From Phragmites australis (Eukaryota; Streptophyta; Magnoliopsida; Poales; Poaceae): 64,000 nt of DNA. Position 1 is the first letter of the stretch. Each line of letters opens with the position of its first letter. The notes beneath the pieces were generated by a model that worked only from the letters and a program-made list of their open reading frames with translations, was not told the DNA's origin and did no database searches. The translations under genes were made by a program, and so were the position numbers. Positions 1-11,422 of the stretch are shown here, in pieces. The stretch spans positions 27,129,819 through 27,193,818 of the forward strand of contig NC_084924.1 in NCBI RefSeq assembly GCF_958298935.1. Reading direction: 5' to 3'.

Positions 1-315
1 GCCAAGTGTGAGCTAGGATTTGTGGTCAAGCGAGAGAACCTACAGGGAGATCTTCGAGGTGTGTTGGTCCTACCACCACTTAGCCACGCGTTAGTCCTAG
101 GATAGCTGAGTGAGACCCGATCGGCTGGCTTCTGTGTGATTGGCAACCTATTTCATTGACCAGCTTGTCGGGAGGACCTGCTCGCGGTGCGGAGAGACCT
201 GGAGCAGATGGCCAGAGAAAGTGACCAATGGTGGAAATATTTCTATGATCTCCTCATCCAAGCTTTTACACCCTTTGACTCGCTGCTGCGGTCCGCCGGT
301 GTTTAGGTTTGGCCA

Positions 316-645
316 ATGACTAGAGGCACTGTTACTGGTCACGTCGATTGGTTTTTTGCGGCCTCTGAGGAGGCGAGTGGTCTTGAGGATAGGCTACATG
401 TGACGGTGGGTGACCACTTGTTGGATGTCGGAGCTACCGGCGCCTATCTTGCCCTAGCCTATGTCCACGAGTACCTTTCGGATACAGACCTCATCCCGAT
501 AGTCTTCGAAGGCTTTGTCAGTGCCCCAAAAACCACCGAGGAGCTCCATGAACTTGCAGACTCATATCTGCCTGATGTTTGCTCCCTTCTTTGGTATGTC
601 CTGTTTGATCCACAACCATATATTTTTAGATCTCGCGTGTACTGA
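316..645 (+). other. Open reading frame antisense to the gypsy element
   Basis: This 109-codon plus-strand ORF (starts MTRGTVTGHV, contains TTEELHELADSYLPD) has protein-like composition but I do not recognise it. It sits where some Tat-lineage elements carry an antisense ORF, between pol and the 3' LTR of the minus-strand element. A second, shorter plus-strand open stretch lies at 1337-1558. Downstream, about 1001-1050, is a small inverted repeat built on GACCATCTGGTCGG and CCGACCAGGTGGTC. It could equally be a chance ORF. Confidence 0.25.
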
Positions 646-2287
646 ATAGACTATTTAGATCTAGCCCCCGGGAGCTGTCTGGGTGGTCGCCTTGTAATGA
701 AAGGGCTAGTCTTCATGTAATTTTTTCCTGTGTTCGAGTAGCGAGTAGGTTTAGGGTGCTCACTAGCAAGGTTCATGGCGCTTAGGATGGCCCTTAGTAC
801 GACGAGCCCTTCGGGGGTAACTAGCGCTCGACCCGATTTAGGACTCGTGGTCGTCATCCCTCAGATGCCCATACCTTCGACACTACACGCATAGCAATTT
901 TGACTCCCACTCGAACAATATGATCGATCGGGTAAAACAAAATATGTACGCTGCACAAAAACAAACTACATATCCTAAAAGCTCTAGCCCCCGACCATCT
1001 GGTCGGCTGAAAAACTGCCGACCAGGTGGTCAAGCCTATGAATCAGAAAAACTTTCCATTTGGTGAGACCGTTCATATCCGAGTAATCTTACAAAATAGA
1101 GTCTATTTTTGAATTTGAAAAAACTTACAAACCATGTTCTACACTCGTTCAGAACATCCTGCAAAATAGAAAAACAGGCTCATCTTCATGCAGCCTTACA
1201 CAAAAACTGTGTTCCGCCAGTTTGTGTAATTTGTGACCGACCTCTAGCCACGTCGACCGTGCTAGGCCAGGAAAAGCAGACCACTCTGTAGGACCCCTCC
1301 CCCTTGGAGAAGAGCTTGTCATGATCTGCCCTATTCTTGGACTCATCAGAGGTCGAGGTCGTCTACGACCAGTGTCTACTTCTGTACCCTATGGTTGTGG
1401 TAGCACTTGAGGCTTTGTTGGTATCGGGCTACCTGAGTTTTGAGCATCTTCGCGGGACTCTTCGCTCAGGTTTGTATTATCCTCTCGCCGCGCCTCTTGG
1501 TCTTCGCGCGAGTAGGTGGTCGTACGAGGTGATGTGCGTTCTCCGACTGGCAAATTGAGTCATGTTTGTTCGTAATGATGTAGTTTGGAGAGCTAAATCA
1601 CACTACCATTGCTCGTATGAACTTAATCAAAGATGTGGTGGATAATTCCTTATAAGCTTAGCTTTGATCTCCTTAGTGAATTTGCCTACTGCTACGAACA
1701 GAAATTCAAAACTACCTAGGGCTTTTTAGGGAACGGTTCCATGATAACGAGCCTCCAAACAGTGAAAGGACAAGAGAGTGGTACGGTTTGCTATACTTGG
1801 GCTAGTAGTTTGGTATATCGGCTATGGTTCTGACAGGACCCGCATCGTTTCACCAGCTCGCAAGCATCCTAGAGGGTCGTGGGCCAATAGAATCCTTACT
1901 GGAACACTTTCCCGATCAGAGTGCGGTATGAAGCACGGCTACCACATATGCCTCCAAGAATGTCAGGGAATGTTGTGCTTCCCCCTTCCTGAGTGATTTA
2001 TTTCAGTAAAAGGTCATTGCTCCTTTGGCGGTAGAGGCGTCCCCCTACCTAGGAGTATTTGTGGTCCTACCACGTGACCCTTTCTGCTGACCCATCATCG
2101 TCAGGGGCTGCTTGATTCTAAAGATAGTCCAAGATCTGATCTATCCAGGTTGTACCTGAATCGAGTAGGGCGACCACATGATGGCCACCCGAGGTCGATG
2201 ACACTGAAGGAGCTGTTGCCTTTGGTGCTCCATTTCCAAACGGAGCATCCCTTCCACGTTGGCCTAGACCTCGGTGGGTGGTCATGT
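646..2287. other. Retroelement interior without recognisable coding sequence
   Basis: This stretch lies inside the minus-strand gypsy element. It would be expected to hold integrase and 3' non-coding sequence. I see only short unrecognised open stretches on both strands and no conserved integrase motif. Confidence 0.5.
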
Positions 2288-2619
2288 GAATCTTTTTTCA
2301 AAGACTCTGACCAGGCCAGGGGCACAAGAAGAGGCTAGACGGACCAGCTCATCGACTAAGAAGTTGTCCTTGAGAGGAACGTGCTAGACTTCAAAATCAA
2401 AGGAGCGTTGCTTTAGCTTTCTCACTTTGGAGAGGTATGTCACCATCGTCTGGTATGAGTATAGGAAACCCTCCGCACCCAGTTTATGGCCATGAGTGAG
2501 TCCCTCATTGCCAGTGGGCATTTTACCCCCCGTGTTCATGCTGCTATTATTCTAGATAAGAGGTCCTCATACTCTACAACATTGTTTGGTGGCCTAAAAA
2601 TTGAATTGAAATGTATACC
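2288..2619 (-). pseudogene. Gypsy RNase H remnant
   Basis: Translated on the minus strand, this segment shows the second half of a retrotransposon RNase H domain. It has PNNVVEYEDLL, the equivalent of the family's NNxAEYEAL motif. It is followed by TYLSKVRKLK, then FEV-stop-HVPLKDNFLVDELVRLASS, the usual end of RNase H in Tat-type gypsy pol. There is an in-frame stop inside the FEV-HVP motif and another after EKRFT, and several frame changes. The part holding the first catalytic Asp (DGS) upstream is not recognisable. This fixes the element's orientation as minus. Confidence 0.75.
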
Positions 2620-3821
2620 TGAATGTGTCGCTAGCATGTGGGGTCGAGATCGCTCTAGGTAGTCCATTCAATGTGCACGACCTATCGACATGTGTGGTCC
2701 TGTGACTGTTCGTCTCTAGTCGTAGAAAACCCTCATCGCTTGATGACCAATACCGCTCCCACGACGACTCCTCGTCTGGTCGAGGAGTGGTCATTATAGG
2801 GGGAGAAAAAGGGTTACCTGTTGAGATCCTGGAAGGCTGCCCTCATTCTTGGTATCCATCGGAAGTGGTTTTTCTATTAGAAACTTGTAGAGTGGAAGAC
2901 CCTTTTTTCTATCCTTGATATGACCCTGCCCAAAAAGGCCACACACACGATTAGTTTCAGGGTACCCTCTTACCTGTTTGGGGATTTTGTTTGGCCGATG
3001 GCTTTGGATCATGCTATAGAGGTTGCGTTGGCGTAGACAGTCACGAAGGTCATAGGGTTGGTTGTCCTGGTGCAGCGGGGGTCTCCGAGCACTCCCCATT
3101 ACCGAGGGAGGATAGGATCTTTCCTGCCGTGGGCCTGTAGCGATTCTTGGCGATCGTGACTATCACCAGTCCTATTGATGGACGTGGTGCTTGAGACCAT
3201 AGTTTGGCATTGGACTGCCTCAACCAGGAGGGCGAGGTCACACAACTATGGCACTAACGGCAAACCCTCTGGTACTACTACTGATGGGCCGCTAGGAAAT
3301 ATTAGCACGGCCCGCAGATTCTATGAAGGCATCATGGCCCCATAGTTGAGCTGCCAGGTGCAGAGTGGTGACATGTCGTGAGGGGGGAGGGGCCCTCGAC
3401 ATTTGTGTGGCGCAATGGCCTTAGTGACGATATTGCCAAAGACTACGTCCTCTATGGCAGCTCCTCTGGGCGACGCTGTGGTGGTTGGGGCTGTGTTAGA
3501 GCATCCCCGTGCCTGGCACCGGTCTGGTTCCCCTTTGGACGCGTGGCCTGGCGATCATCGCCGACACCCGAAACACGGGAGCCTCCGCTGCCCCCCTCCT
3601 GTTGCATGAACTATCATGCAAACTTCCCGTTGAGCATCAAAACCTTCAGACTCTGATTCGGTGTCTCATACCTGGAGTTCACCGGGCTCATCTAGGTCGT
3701 ACCCTATGATGAACACCTCGCGGTGACTAGGGTCCTCGAAACAGGACTCAGCGTTTGCCATGGATCTGGCCATGGGTAGCCCAATCTGATCTCCAACACT
3801 TATCGAAACATAGAAACGCGC

Positions 3822-3840
3822 CCCTACCTAGCACGCCAAC
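3822..3840 (-). other. Primer-binding-site-like sequence
   Basis: On the minus strand, GTTGGCGTGCTAGGTAGGGG directly follows the LTR end ...CCCTTGACA. A TGG-starting, GC-rich stretch 2 bp after the LTR is the usual place and form of a retrotransposon primer-binding site in grass gypsy elements. I did not assign the tRNA. Confidence 0.6.
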
Positions 3841-5364
3841 TGTCAAGGGTTAATCCCTGATAATGATTTTGGGGTGTACCGGTTGATGGGTGCGTGAACA
3901 ACGCTTGTGGTGTGCGTGTGTTTGTGATGAACTCAAGAACACAGGGATTATCTACGTTCAGGCCTCCCTAAGGATAACAATCATTTGTCTTGTGTATTTT
4001 GTTATCGAAGTTTTATGAACTAGTTATCAATGACCCTTTGCAAACTGGGTCCTCCTCTCTTTTTATACTAGAGAGAAGGAGAATTTACAAGTGGACCCTT
4101 TTTCGTTGACCCGTACCTTAGCTAAAGCTTCCACCCCTAGGCTATTTAAAATAGGCAGTGCATGTGCCCCCTTTTGTTCTGATGAAGCAGCTGAGCCCAT
4201 CCCATCCGCTGGACACCTCCACACCCACGCCACCCTGGTCAGTCGGTGCGCCCCGTCCCATCACTGGTCTCGCACGCATGCCTGTGAAGCAGCCTGACAC
4301 GCATGCGAGCCCGTCCTAGAACATTTAATGCTACGGGATAGGGCATGGCACCACTGCACCAGCCACGACCTGTCCGATGGGGAGGAGTGCATAGGGAAGG
4401 TAAATACTTGAGTGGAATGCATTTAATGAGAATAGACTGGTTTGATGAGTACCTGTCCCGCGACCAGCAAAGGCTGGTCGTTGGAATCCCTTATGTGGTA
4501 AGGATCCTAGTCACAAAGATGCAGACTGGTCGTGCGGTGGGACCTGGTCTGGGAAAGAATCTTTTGCCAACTAGTATTGGTTGGTGTGGGCCCTCAGAAC
4601 AGGGGACCCCTTTATTATATAAACCGACAAGGAGACGTCAAGCACGTCTGAGTATGACTTCTTTAGCTTTGTCAACTTCAGCATCACTAGGCTTGTCGCC
4701 TCTAGAGCGCACCAGACGAGGTATGACTCCTTCGACTTCATTGTTGGCTTTGCCACAACCAGAGTACGCCGGAGGAAGTACGAGTCCCTCAGCTTCATCG
4801 TCGACTTCGATTGTGTCAAGCTTGCTACCATCAGAGTACGCCAAAGGGAGTACGAGTTCCTCGACTTCGTCGTCGGCTTCGACTGTGTTAGGCTTCACTG
4901 CCACCGGAGTACGCTGGAGGGAGTACGAGTCCCTCAACTTCATCATTAACTTCGACTGTGTTAGGCTTCACTGCCACCGGAGTACGCTGGAGGGAGTACG
5001 AGTCCCTCAACTTCATCATTAACTTCGACTGTGCCAGGCTTCACCATCAGTGGAGTAGGGTAGAGGGAGTATGAGTCCCTCAGTTTCATCATTGGCTTCA
5101 ACTGTGTTAGGCTTCGCTGCCACCAGAGTACACCGGAGAGAGTATGACTCCTTTGGCTTCATCAACCTAGGAGTATGACTCCATCGGTTTTGACGACTTC
5201 ATCCCTGCCAAGAGTCATCAACACCATAGCGTTGTTCAAGTATCGAAGGGACTGCGCAGTATGTTCTACAACACCGATCAAAGAGGGAGTAGGAGATAAT
5301 ACTGTATTGCAACTAACTTTGTAACTTAAATTTAACCATTGCTTTTGAACAAGTTCCCCCATCA
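3841..5364 (-). repeat. 5' LTR of the minus-strand gypsy element
   Basis: The segment begins TGTCAAGGG and ends CCCCCATCA on the plus strand, so on the minus strand it runs TG...CA. On the minus strand it has a TATA-like box (AGTATAAAAAGAGAGG, about 4059-4074) about 220 bp before the LTR end, followed by the presumed R-U5 and the primer-binding site. The U3 half carries a 73-bp tandem array. The inner boundary is well supported. The outer boundary at 5364 rests only on the terminal dinucleotide, because the partner LTR is outside the window. Confidence 0.6.
4688..5170. repeat. 73-bp tandem repeat array in LTR U3
   Basis: Units start at about 4746, 4818, 4891, 4964, 5037 and 5110, a period of 72-73 bp. 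The units at 4891 and 4964 differ at only two positions. Each contains a GAGTACG...GAGTACGAGTCCCTC core and a CTTCGACTGTGTTAGGCTTC segment. The left units are more diverged. Long ORFs across this array are by-products of the repetition. Confidence 0.8.
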
Positions 5365-6586
5365 GCTATGACCTTTTGGCCCACCACATTGTCAACACCT
5401 CATACTTCAAGCGGATTTGTGCTGCAACCTTGTCAGTCTATGAGATTTCGTCCACACCTTCGACCGCACCAGGGTTTGTGGGTTTGTGAGGTAAGCCTAA
5501 GGGAATGTAATGCCTTTGACTTAGATTTCATCCATTACCCTCACTTCACCGAGTGTCACTGACAAAGACTTTGGTTCTACTTCTGCTCTGATGAAAGCTT
5601 TGGTTCTACTATGACCTTGACAAAGGCTTTCTCTCTACTTCGACCTTGGCGAAAGCTTCGGCTCAGCATTGACCTCAAAAAAAGCTTTAGAGCGTTGACT
5701 ATGCCAGAATTGACCAAAACCAAAGTAGGCCTTAAGGAGTACAACTTCAGGTTCATCGTTGCGGCTCTCCTTCGACTACGCCAAGCTTCACCGATAAGGG
5801 AGTGTGCATTGGGGAGTGTGCGCTAAGCTTTAGATGATGAACTTCATCAATAGCTTTGGCTCATCTATGACTTCATAAGGCTTCATCGAGTACTCCATAA
5901 GGCGCTAGGCTTCGTCACCATCAGAGTGTACCCGAGACAGTAGGTGGCTCTATGTCTTCGACATCGACTACGTCGATGACTCCAACTTCGCCAGTTCTCG
6001 CCGACTCTGCCGTTGCAGATTTCGCTAGGCCACATAACTCCGTTGACGACTCCTTCAGCTAAGTCAACAACTTCCTCTACCATAGGCCTCATCGACATCA
6101 AAATAGGCCTGTGAGAGTGCGACTCTGGGTTTTATTGCTGCGACTCTCCTTCGACTACGTTAAGCCTCGTCGCCAAAGGAGTATGCATGGAGAAGTATGC
6201 CTTTCGGAGTGTGACTCCCACGGCTCTCCATCTACAATTTTGCCGAGTTTCACTATCACGTCTCTCCTTTGACTTCTTTGGACCAAAGGAATTCGTCAAA
6301 GGCCTCGTTGAGTAGTCCTAGAGGCACAAAGCACACCCTTGGGAGTATGTTGCCTTCGGCTACGATAGGCTTTGTCGTTGCCGTTCTCCGTCTTCGGTCT
6401 CGCAGCAGTCGCAACACTTCAAGTGCCGTGGCTTCCTTGACCCTATTAAGCTTCACTTGAAGCCCCTTTGGAATCACCTACGCACTCTTTTCTCTAGGTT
6501 TTTCCCCACTGGGTTTTGGCTGGGGTTTTAATGAGGCATTCCAGTATCATGGGTTCCTATAGTAAATGCTCCTACTCCGGAGAGGC
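5365..6586. other. Retroelement-derived non-coding DNA
   Basis: No coding sequence is recognisable. The segment repeats motifs such as GAGTGTGACTCC and CTTCGAC...AAGCTT that resemble the neighbouring LTR array. It ends (6496-6540) in CTAGGTTTTTCCCCACTGGG and GGGGTTTTAATGAGGCA, a pattern common near the 3' end or LTR of grass retroelements in plus orientation. It is probably the relic of another LTR element into which the gypsy element inserted. Confidence 0.45.
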
Positions 6587-6589
6587 TAA

Positions 6590-6942
6590 GAGCATCTCCA
6601 ACCGACTACTCATATTTGACCCCCTATTCCTCTTATTTAGGGGCTCCTCATCCAGATTTCATCCCCTGTTTCTCAACGCGTTCCAACCGACCCCTCATAT
6701 TTGATCCCCTATATTCGAATCACCTCTATTTTATTAATATCTAGTAACTCTCTCTCCTCTCTCTCCTCTCTCTCCCCTCTCTCCCAAATGAGGGGTTGGA
6801 TGAGGAGCCCCTAGATGTAGGAGGTGAGGGAGGAGATTTGAGGACTCCTCAAATAAAGGGGGTCGGTTGGAGACCGATTTTCATCGTTTTTTTCCTCAAA
6901 TATAGAATAGGGGGTGAGAAGAGGGCTCGGTTAGAGATGCTC
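6590..6942. mobile_element. Tourist-like MITE (PIF/Harbinger)
   Basis: This 353-bp element has terminal inverted repeats: GAGCATCTCCAACCGA at the left and TCGGTTAGAGATGCTC at the right. It is flanked on both sides by TAA (6587-6589 and 6943-6945), the 3-bp target duplication typical of PIF/Harbinger elements. It has no coding capacity. Confidence 0.85.
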
Positions 6943-6945
6943 TAA

Positions 6946-8002
6946 GGACCATCCTTAGTTGTAAGTTGTAGGCCCCTCATCCTTAGGAGCCTGCAGCTGA
7001 GGGAGTACTATTAGGGAATAACCCAATAACCTAGAAATAGACCCATGTAAAGATTCAACCCAACACCACCAAGGGGATTTACCCCTCTCCCCACTCATAT
7101 AGACAAAGGGAATTTCCAATCCCCCTGAAATATAAATTATTTGCTTGGCTCACGAACCAAAATAGACTGTGGACCTCAGACATGCTAGATAATAGAGGAT
7201 GGACTTCCAACCCACAGTATACTTTGTAGGAACTCAGACGAGACCGGTCAGCAGCATCTCTTCGCCGAATGTAGATTTACGAAATGCATCTGGCTGAGCC
7301 TTTCATGTTGGGTGGGACAACCGGCCATTCAGCCAAGTTACTGGGTGATGTCCTCGACGGTCCATCAATGGTGGACACAAATGGCCTCTGCACCAAACAC
7401 AGCTAGAAGAGGTCTCAAAGCACTTAAGCAAAAATCTGGAAGGAGAGATCAATCGAAGTGAGCATACAACAAGCGTGGTGTTACAAAGAATAAAGGACGA
7501 AGCTGTCCCGTGGGCTTTTCCTGGTGCGTGTTACCTAGGCCGCCAGATTTCGCAAGAATAGTCTTTTGTGTCTTTCCTGTTCTTCCTTTTCTATTTTCTT
7601 GTTCGGGCTTTTCTCGGACCCAGACCCCCTTTGTTGTCCATCGGGCTTTCTCCCTATTAACATAATAGGCAGCTTTTCTGCCGGTTCATTTTTTTAAAAA
7701 GTTTTTATTCCATTTGCTAACTGATTCAAACAACATATTGTCCCATGATTTTAACGCGATAGCCAGGCTAGTTGGCTCCTTACTACAAATATTTTCCAGG
7801 TTGGACTGGGCCAACAATTTGCAAGTTTAGTAGTTAGAGCAATAATTTAGCTTCTAATAAACAGGGCAGAGGTAGATATACAATATACGTAATTCAGAAT
7901 CTCTCAACTTTACCAATTTCACTATGTGTGTACAACAAGAACGCACACCTCGCCGTTCGAATTTCAATTTCAAAGCGCATGCAGCCCAAAAGGCTGGATA
8001 CC
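6946..8002. other. No feature recognised
   Basis: This is intergenic sequence between the MITE and the lectin gene. I see no gene, repeat boundary or regulatory site that I can support. The part nearest 8077 should include the 3' UTR of the lectin gene, transcribed from right to left. Confidence 0.5.
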
Positions 8003-8076
8003 CTATTTGTTACAGAAAATGATCCTCAACAATCGAGAGAAACCAGGAATGCAGCAATGGGTCGGATTGACTTGAA

Positions 8077-8767
8077 TTAGAACGGGAGGACATAGAAGCC
8101 GATGGCGTCGAGGTAGTCTCCGGCGCGGGCGAACATGCCGACGATGCTGCCGTTGTTGAGCACGGGCATGCTGTGGTGCGTGCTGTCTACCCCGTACCCG
8201 AAAGGCCCATACGTGGCGTGGTTGGTCACGAACTTGATCGAGCTGATGCAACGGTCCACGTTCTTGAGCTTGAACGGGCCGACGGACCAGGCAACTTCCG
8301 TTACGTACTCCGAGGGACCGAGGGTTATCTGTACGTGCAGTGCAGGTTCAAGCAAAGGAATTAGTAATACTGCATGCGCTGCATGGCCAAATCCATGGCG
8401 AGTGCCTCGCTCGGTCACTCACCGTGTCCGGGTCGGCCTTTTCCCCTCCGTTGCCGCCCCAGGGGCCGGCCGTGTGCAGCTGCCCCTCCCGGTCCCTGTA
8501 GGTGAAGGCGATCGAGTCGAGGACCTTGCCCCAGCGGATGGTTATGCTCTCGAGCCGCTGCGGCGCCACCGTGATGTCGCAGGCGCTGCCACCGTCCCCG
8601 CCCCACGTTCCGAGCTTCACCACCGAGCTCTGCACATGTACACAAACCCGCCATGAGCGAAACGAGCTTGTTGCATGTTCCGGTACTGGAACTGCGACTA
8701 GATAGCACAGCATATATGGGGCTCGATCAGAGTGAACGAGCTGGACTAAGAGGCCGGGAGAGACCAT
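8077..8767 (-). CDS. Jacalin-related lectin, single domain
   Basis: Two minus-strand exons make one jacalin fold: 8767-8423 and 8328-8077. The 94-bp intron has a G|GTGAGT donor and a TACAG acceptor, and both exons join in phase 0. The protein would be 198 residues. The first strand pair of the fold (VKLGTWGGDGGSACDI) and the C-terminal sugar-binding GxxxD loop (GDYLDAIGFYV) are both present, so carbohydrate binding is likely, usually mannose or glucose in this family. The role is probably cytoplasmic or stress-related, by family analogy. The first 46 residues before SSVVKLG do not look like jacalin. A TGTGCAG acceptor sits exactly at 8630, so the true start may lie in a short upstream exon. 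No signal peptide is evident. Confidence 0.85.
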
Positions 8768-8843
8768 TTTGTTAACTCTTGCGCTGCCGCTGATCAAAGG
8801 CACCAATAGAATGCTGAGTTGATCAGGTTGATAGCTTCAATTC

Positions 8844-8852
8844 TATATATAT
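8844..8852 (-). promoter_or_regulatory. TATA box of the lectin gene
   Basis: ATATATATA on the minus strand lies about 77 bp upstream of the ATG at 8767. That spacing suits a TATA box followed by a short 5' UTR. The AT run is symmetric, so it supports but does not prove this role. Confidence 0.5.
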
Positions 8853-9554
8853 GGAAGCAGGAGAGTAGTTGGAATGGATGGATGTGTGCCCTCCACGCGT
8901 CCACGTCCTCCTTGTGTTTTTTTTTTTTTGAAATTACGTCCTCCTATTTATGTGTGCATCATCGGCTACTTCTGCCTGCCAGAGAATTATGAGGATTTCT
9001 GCTCTTCGTTCGACAGAAAAATTCAGTGACGACTTTGACCTTCTACCTAATTCAGCTAGCCACCAAATGGCGGGATCTGAATTTGCAGCCGCGCTTCCTA
9101 ACTACTACCCTGGGAATCACCTATCCCGTCCTGTCGTCTCACTGATTATTGACATGAACACACCGTTCTTTTTTCGTCTGACAGAACTGTATATTTGCTG
9201 GTGCAAATTATCAACAAACCGCAGCCTATGTCCCTTAAATAGCACTGAAATATTGGATTTTTTTTCGCATGTGTCTAAAGAATCGAACGTCAAGAGCACT
9301 TTCAAAATGTCTACCAAATAATATAGAAAGGTCTAAATGAGAGAGAGAGCGGTCATTTACTTTTGTGTGTTAAGTTAAGGAGGATTGTTTTGTGGTTTTT
9401 TAGATTGACACGTGGTGCGAATTGAATGTTGCGTTAGAACATTGTTGTGATGGGGATCAATATGTACGGCAGATTCTAGGTGACTGAGAAAATATTTGCT
9501 GATGTCACACTCTCTTGTTGTGTATTTTGGGCTCAGTATTAATAGAAGTATATG
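8853..9554. other. Lectin upstream region, no other feature
   Basis: The sequence upstream of the lectin promoter contains a poly-T run near 8919. ORFs here look random. I see no supportable gene. Confidence 0.4.
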
Positions 9555-9832
9555 GGTCTGTTTGGTAGAGTTTTCAGAGTATAAGTAGTAGGAGCTCTGT
9601 CAAACAATAGTTTGTAGTTTTTAGCTCATAGTGATTACGATGAAGTGATTCATTTAAATGAATTAGATGTTGAAAGCTGAAAAAATCAGCTTCCCCTAAT
9701 TCACTTCTTTCACAGAATTATTTTATTCATAGAATCACTTTCTTCATAGAATTTATCCTAAAGAATCACTTTTAACTACAAAATTACTTCTCACGGAGAA
9801 TTTAGATCAAGGAAGTTGTACCAAACAGGCCT
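9555..9832. mobile_element. MITE with GGTCTGTTTGG termini
   Basis: The termini GGTCTGTTTGGTA (left) and TACCAAACAGGCC (right) are inverted repeats enclosing about 278 bp of AT-rich, non-coding DNA. The interior has repeated AATCACTT/AGAATTA motifs. Such CTGTTTGG-ended MITEs are common in grass gene space. I could not find a convincing target duplication, so the superfamily is left open. Confidence 0.6.
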
Positions 9833-9891
9833 AAGATTCTACAAACTGCACAACTTTATTTTTTTTTGCGAAATTTATTCATTTTTCACAA

Positions 9892-10120
9892 CTCCCTCCA
9901 GACATAAATATTTGATGTTTTGGTCAATATCCAATCAAACTTTTAAATTTAAAATATTTAGTTTAGAAACATAGAAATCATATGTGTAGATTTGTCTTTA
10001 AAAATCATAATTTCATAAATTTCTTGAATTCTATATATATATGTTTTAAAATAGTTGTTAAAGATATATATTGAAGACCATGCATATCCAAAACACAATT
10101 TATTTTTTTACCGGAGGGAG
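9892..10120. mobile_element. Stowaway-like MITE
   Basis: This AT-rich 229-bp segment starts CTCCCTCC and ends GGAGGGAG followed by TA. The CTCCCTCCRT terminal repeat and TA target are hallmarks of Stowaway (Tc1/mariner) MITEs. The left target reads AA rather than TA, presumably mutated. Confidence 0.75.
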
Positions 10121-11422
10121 TAACTCGTTGAGATGTGGGCAACTCTAAGCTCTACTCTCAATTGCTTGTTATTTAATTTGAACCAAGCATGCACCCCCTT
10201 AAACTGCCACATTGATCATGGCGTGTTCGAGGATGCCGGAGAGTCGGAGACAAAAGAAGAAGTGCATAAGAGCATGGGAGAACCAACCCACGACGATGGA
10301 GATATGGGCTTGTGAGCGTGCCCGACAGGACTAGTGGTTTCTTAAAGATCTGGAGGGTGTGAATGATGTATAGGAAAGGGATCGACTTTAAACGACAGGG
10401 CTAATCGTTATCAATTTCTTATAAGACAATCACATATGAAATAGAGAGTCCCTCTGAAGCTCAGAACTATTTGTATGAATGGATCAATGGAGTTAACAAT
10501 CGTGATCAGCACAATGAAGAGCAAACACAGGCACGTCATTATGCCACGCGCAGCACACCTGCAACCTGAAGCTTCCTTCACAAGCATGCGGTTTCATTGT
10601 CTAGATAGGAAATTGCACATTTTTCTTCTGGTATTGAAAAGTTGTCGCTGTTTAGTTGCGGGGTCAGGGTTTTGAGTATGGAGTCACCGAAGCATGATTG
10701 ACTACTTAAAGTTACATGATAGTAAAATTTAAAGCGCAACTAGTTTCATTCAACTCGTACGATCTTATAGGATGATTACACGTATAATACCCAATCAAAA
10801 GAGATGAATAATTACAGAAGCCAAATTTAAATTTAAATTTAAATTTAGCCTAATCAAATATTCAATTTAGTCTCGAAATCAGTTCGAAACATACTGTTAT
10901 CACGTCATTAAAAATAATGCACAAAAATATCCAACAGTCCGATTGCCCTCATAACATAATTGTAGAAACTAGACAATAACGTGAAACTATTACAATAAGA
11001 ATCAAGTCAATCTGACATCTGAATCTAGAGTTATAGTTTTTGCAAACAAACTATAACACATGGTGATGAAAATAGATTAAACCCTAAATTAGTAATTATG
11101 CAAAAATTATGAAAATCTCACCAACCAAACTTTTCAGAATTTTACATTGATGTTCTAGAATGATTTTGGATGGATCAAACCAACACAAATGCAACGATCA
11201 AACGATACACCGAAAATCAACACGAAACAACGAACACGAAAAATAGGTTCACAAAATGTATTTCCAAAACATCCCTAAAAAGTTTCTACTAAACCCTATT
11301 TTTTCTCTTAAAGTTCTCTCAAAGAAAACCTATCAAAACCCTTCTATGTTGTCGCATTGTTCCTAATTTTTGTTTGTCGTTGGCAAATCGTCAATGACTC
11401 CAACTCCATCACGTGTCAGCAG
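10121..11422. other. No gene recognised; short AAATTT repeat
   Basis: No coding sequence is supportable. A small run of (AAATTT)n lies at about 10824-10848. The rest is AT-rich intergenic sequence. Confidence 0.45.

Larger units (their letters stand above)
1..3840 (-). mobile_element. Decayed Ty3/gypsy (probably Tat) internal region
   Basis: This is the internal part of a minus-strand LTR retrotransposon that continues past the left edge; its 5' LTR lies at 3841-5364. Support: a primer-binding-site-like sequence next to the LTR, a short gag-like open start (MARSMANAE...) on the minus strand at about 3667-3771, and a recognisable RNase H remnant at about 2288-2619. Only about 1.2 kb separates the LTR from RNase H, so most of gag, protease and reverse transcriptase is deleted. 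I could not recognise an integrase. Stop codons interrupt every stretch, so nothing here is functional. Lineage is inferred from the RNase H wording and from plus-strand open reading frames near the left edge, where Tat elements can carry an antisense ORF. Confidence 0.7.

Noticed and set aside
4345..5022. 225-codon ORF with Ser/Leu-rich repeats
   Set aside because: It crosses the 73-bp tandem array of an LTR, has no domain, and is matched by an equally open minus-strand ORF.
8135..8708. Plus-strand 173-codon ORF and a minus-strand 97-codon ORF over the lectin gene
   Set aside because: They are shadows of the GC-rich jacalin exons in other frames. The jacalin motifs are only in the minus-strand frame described.
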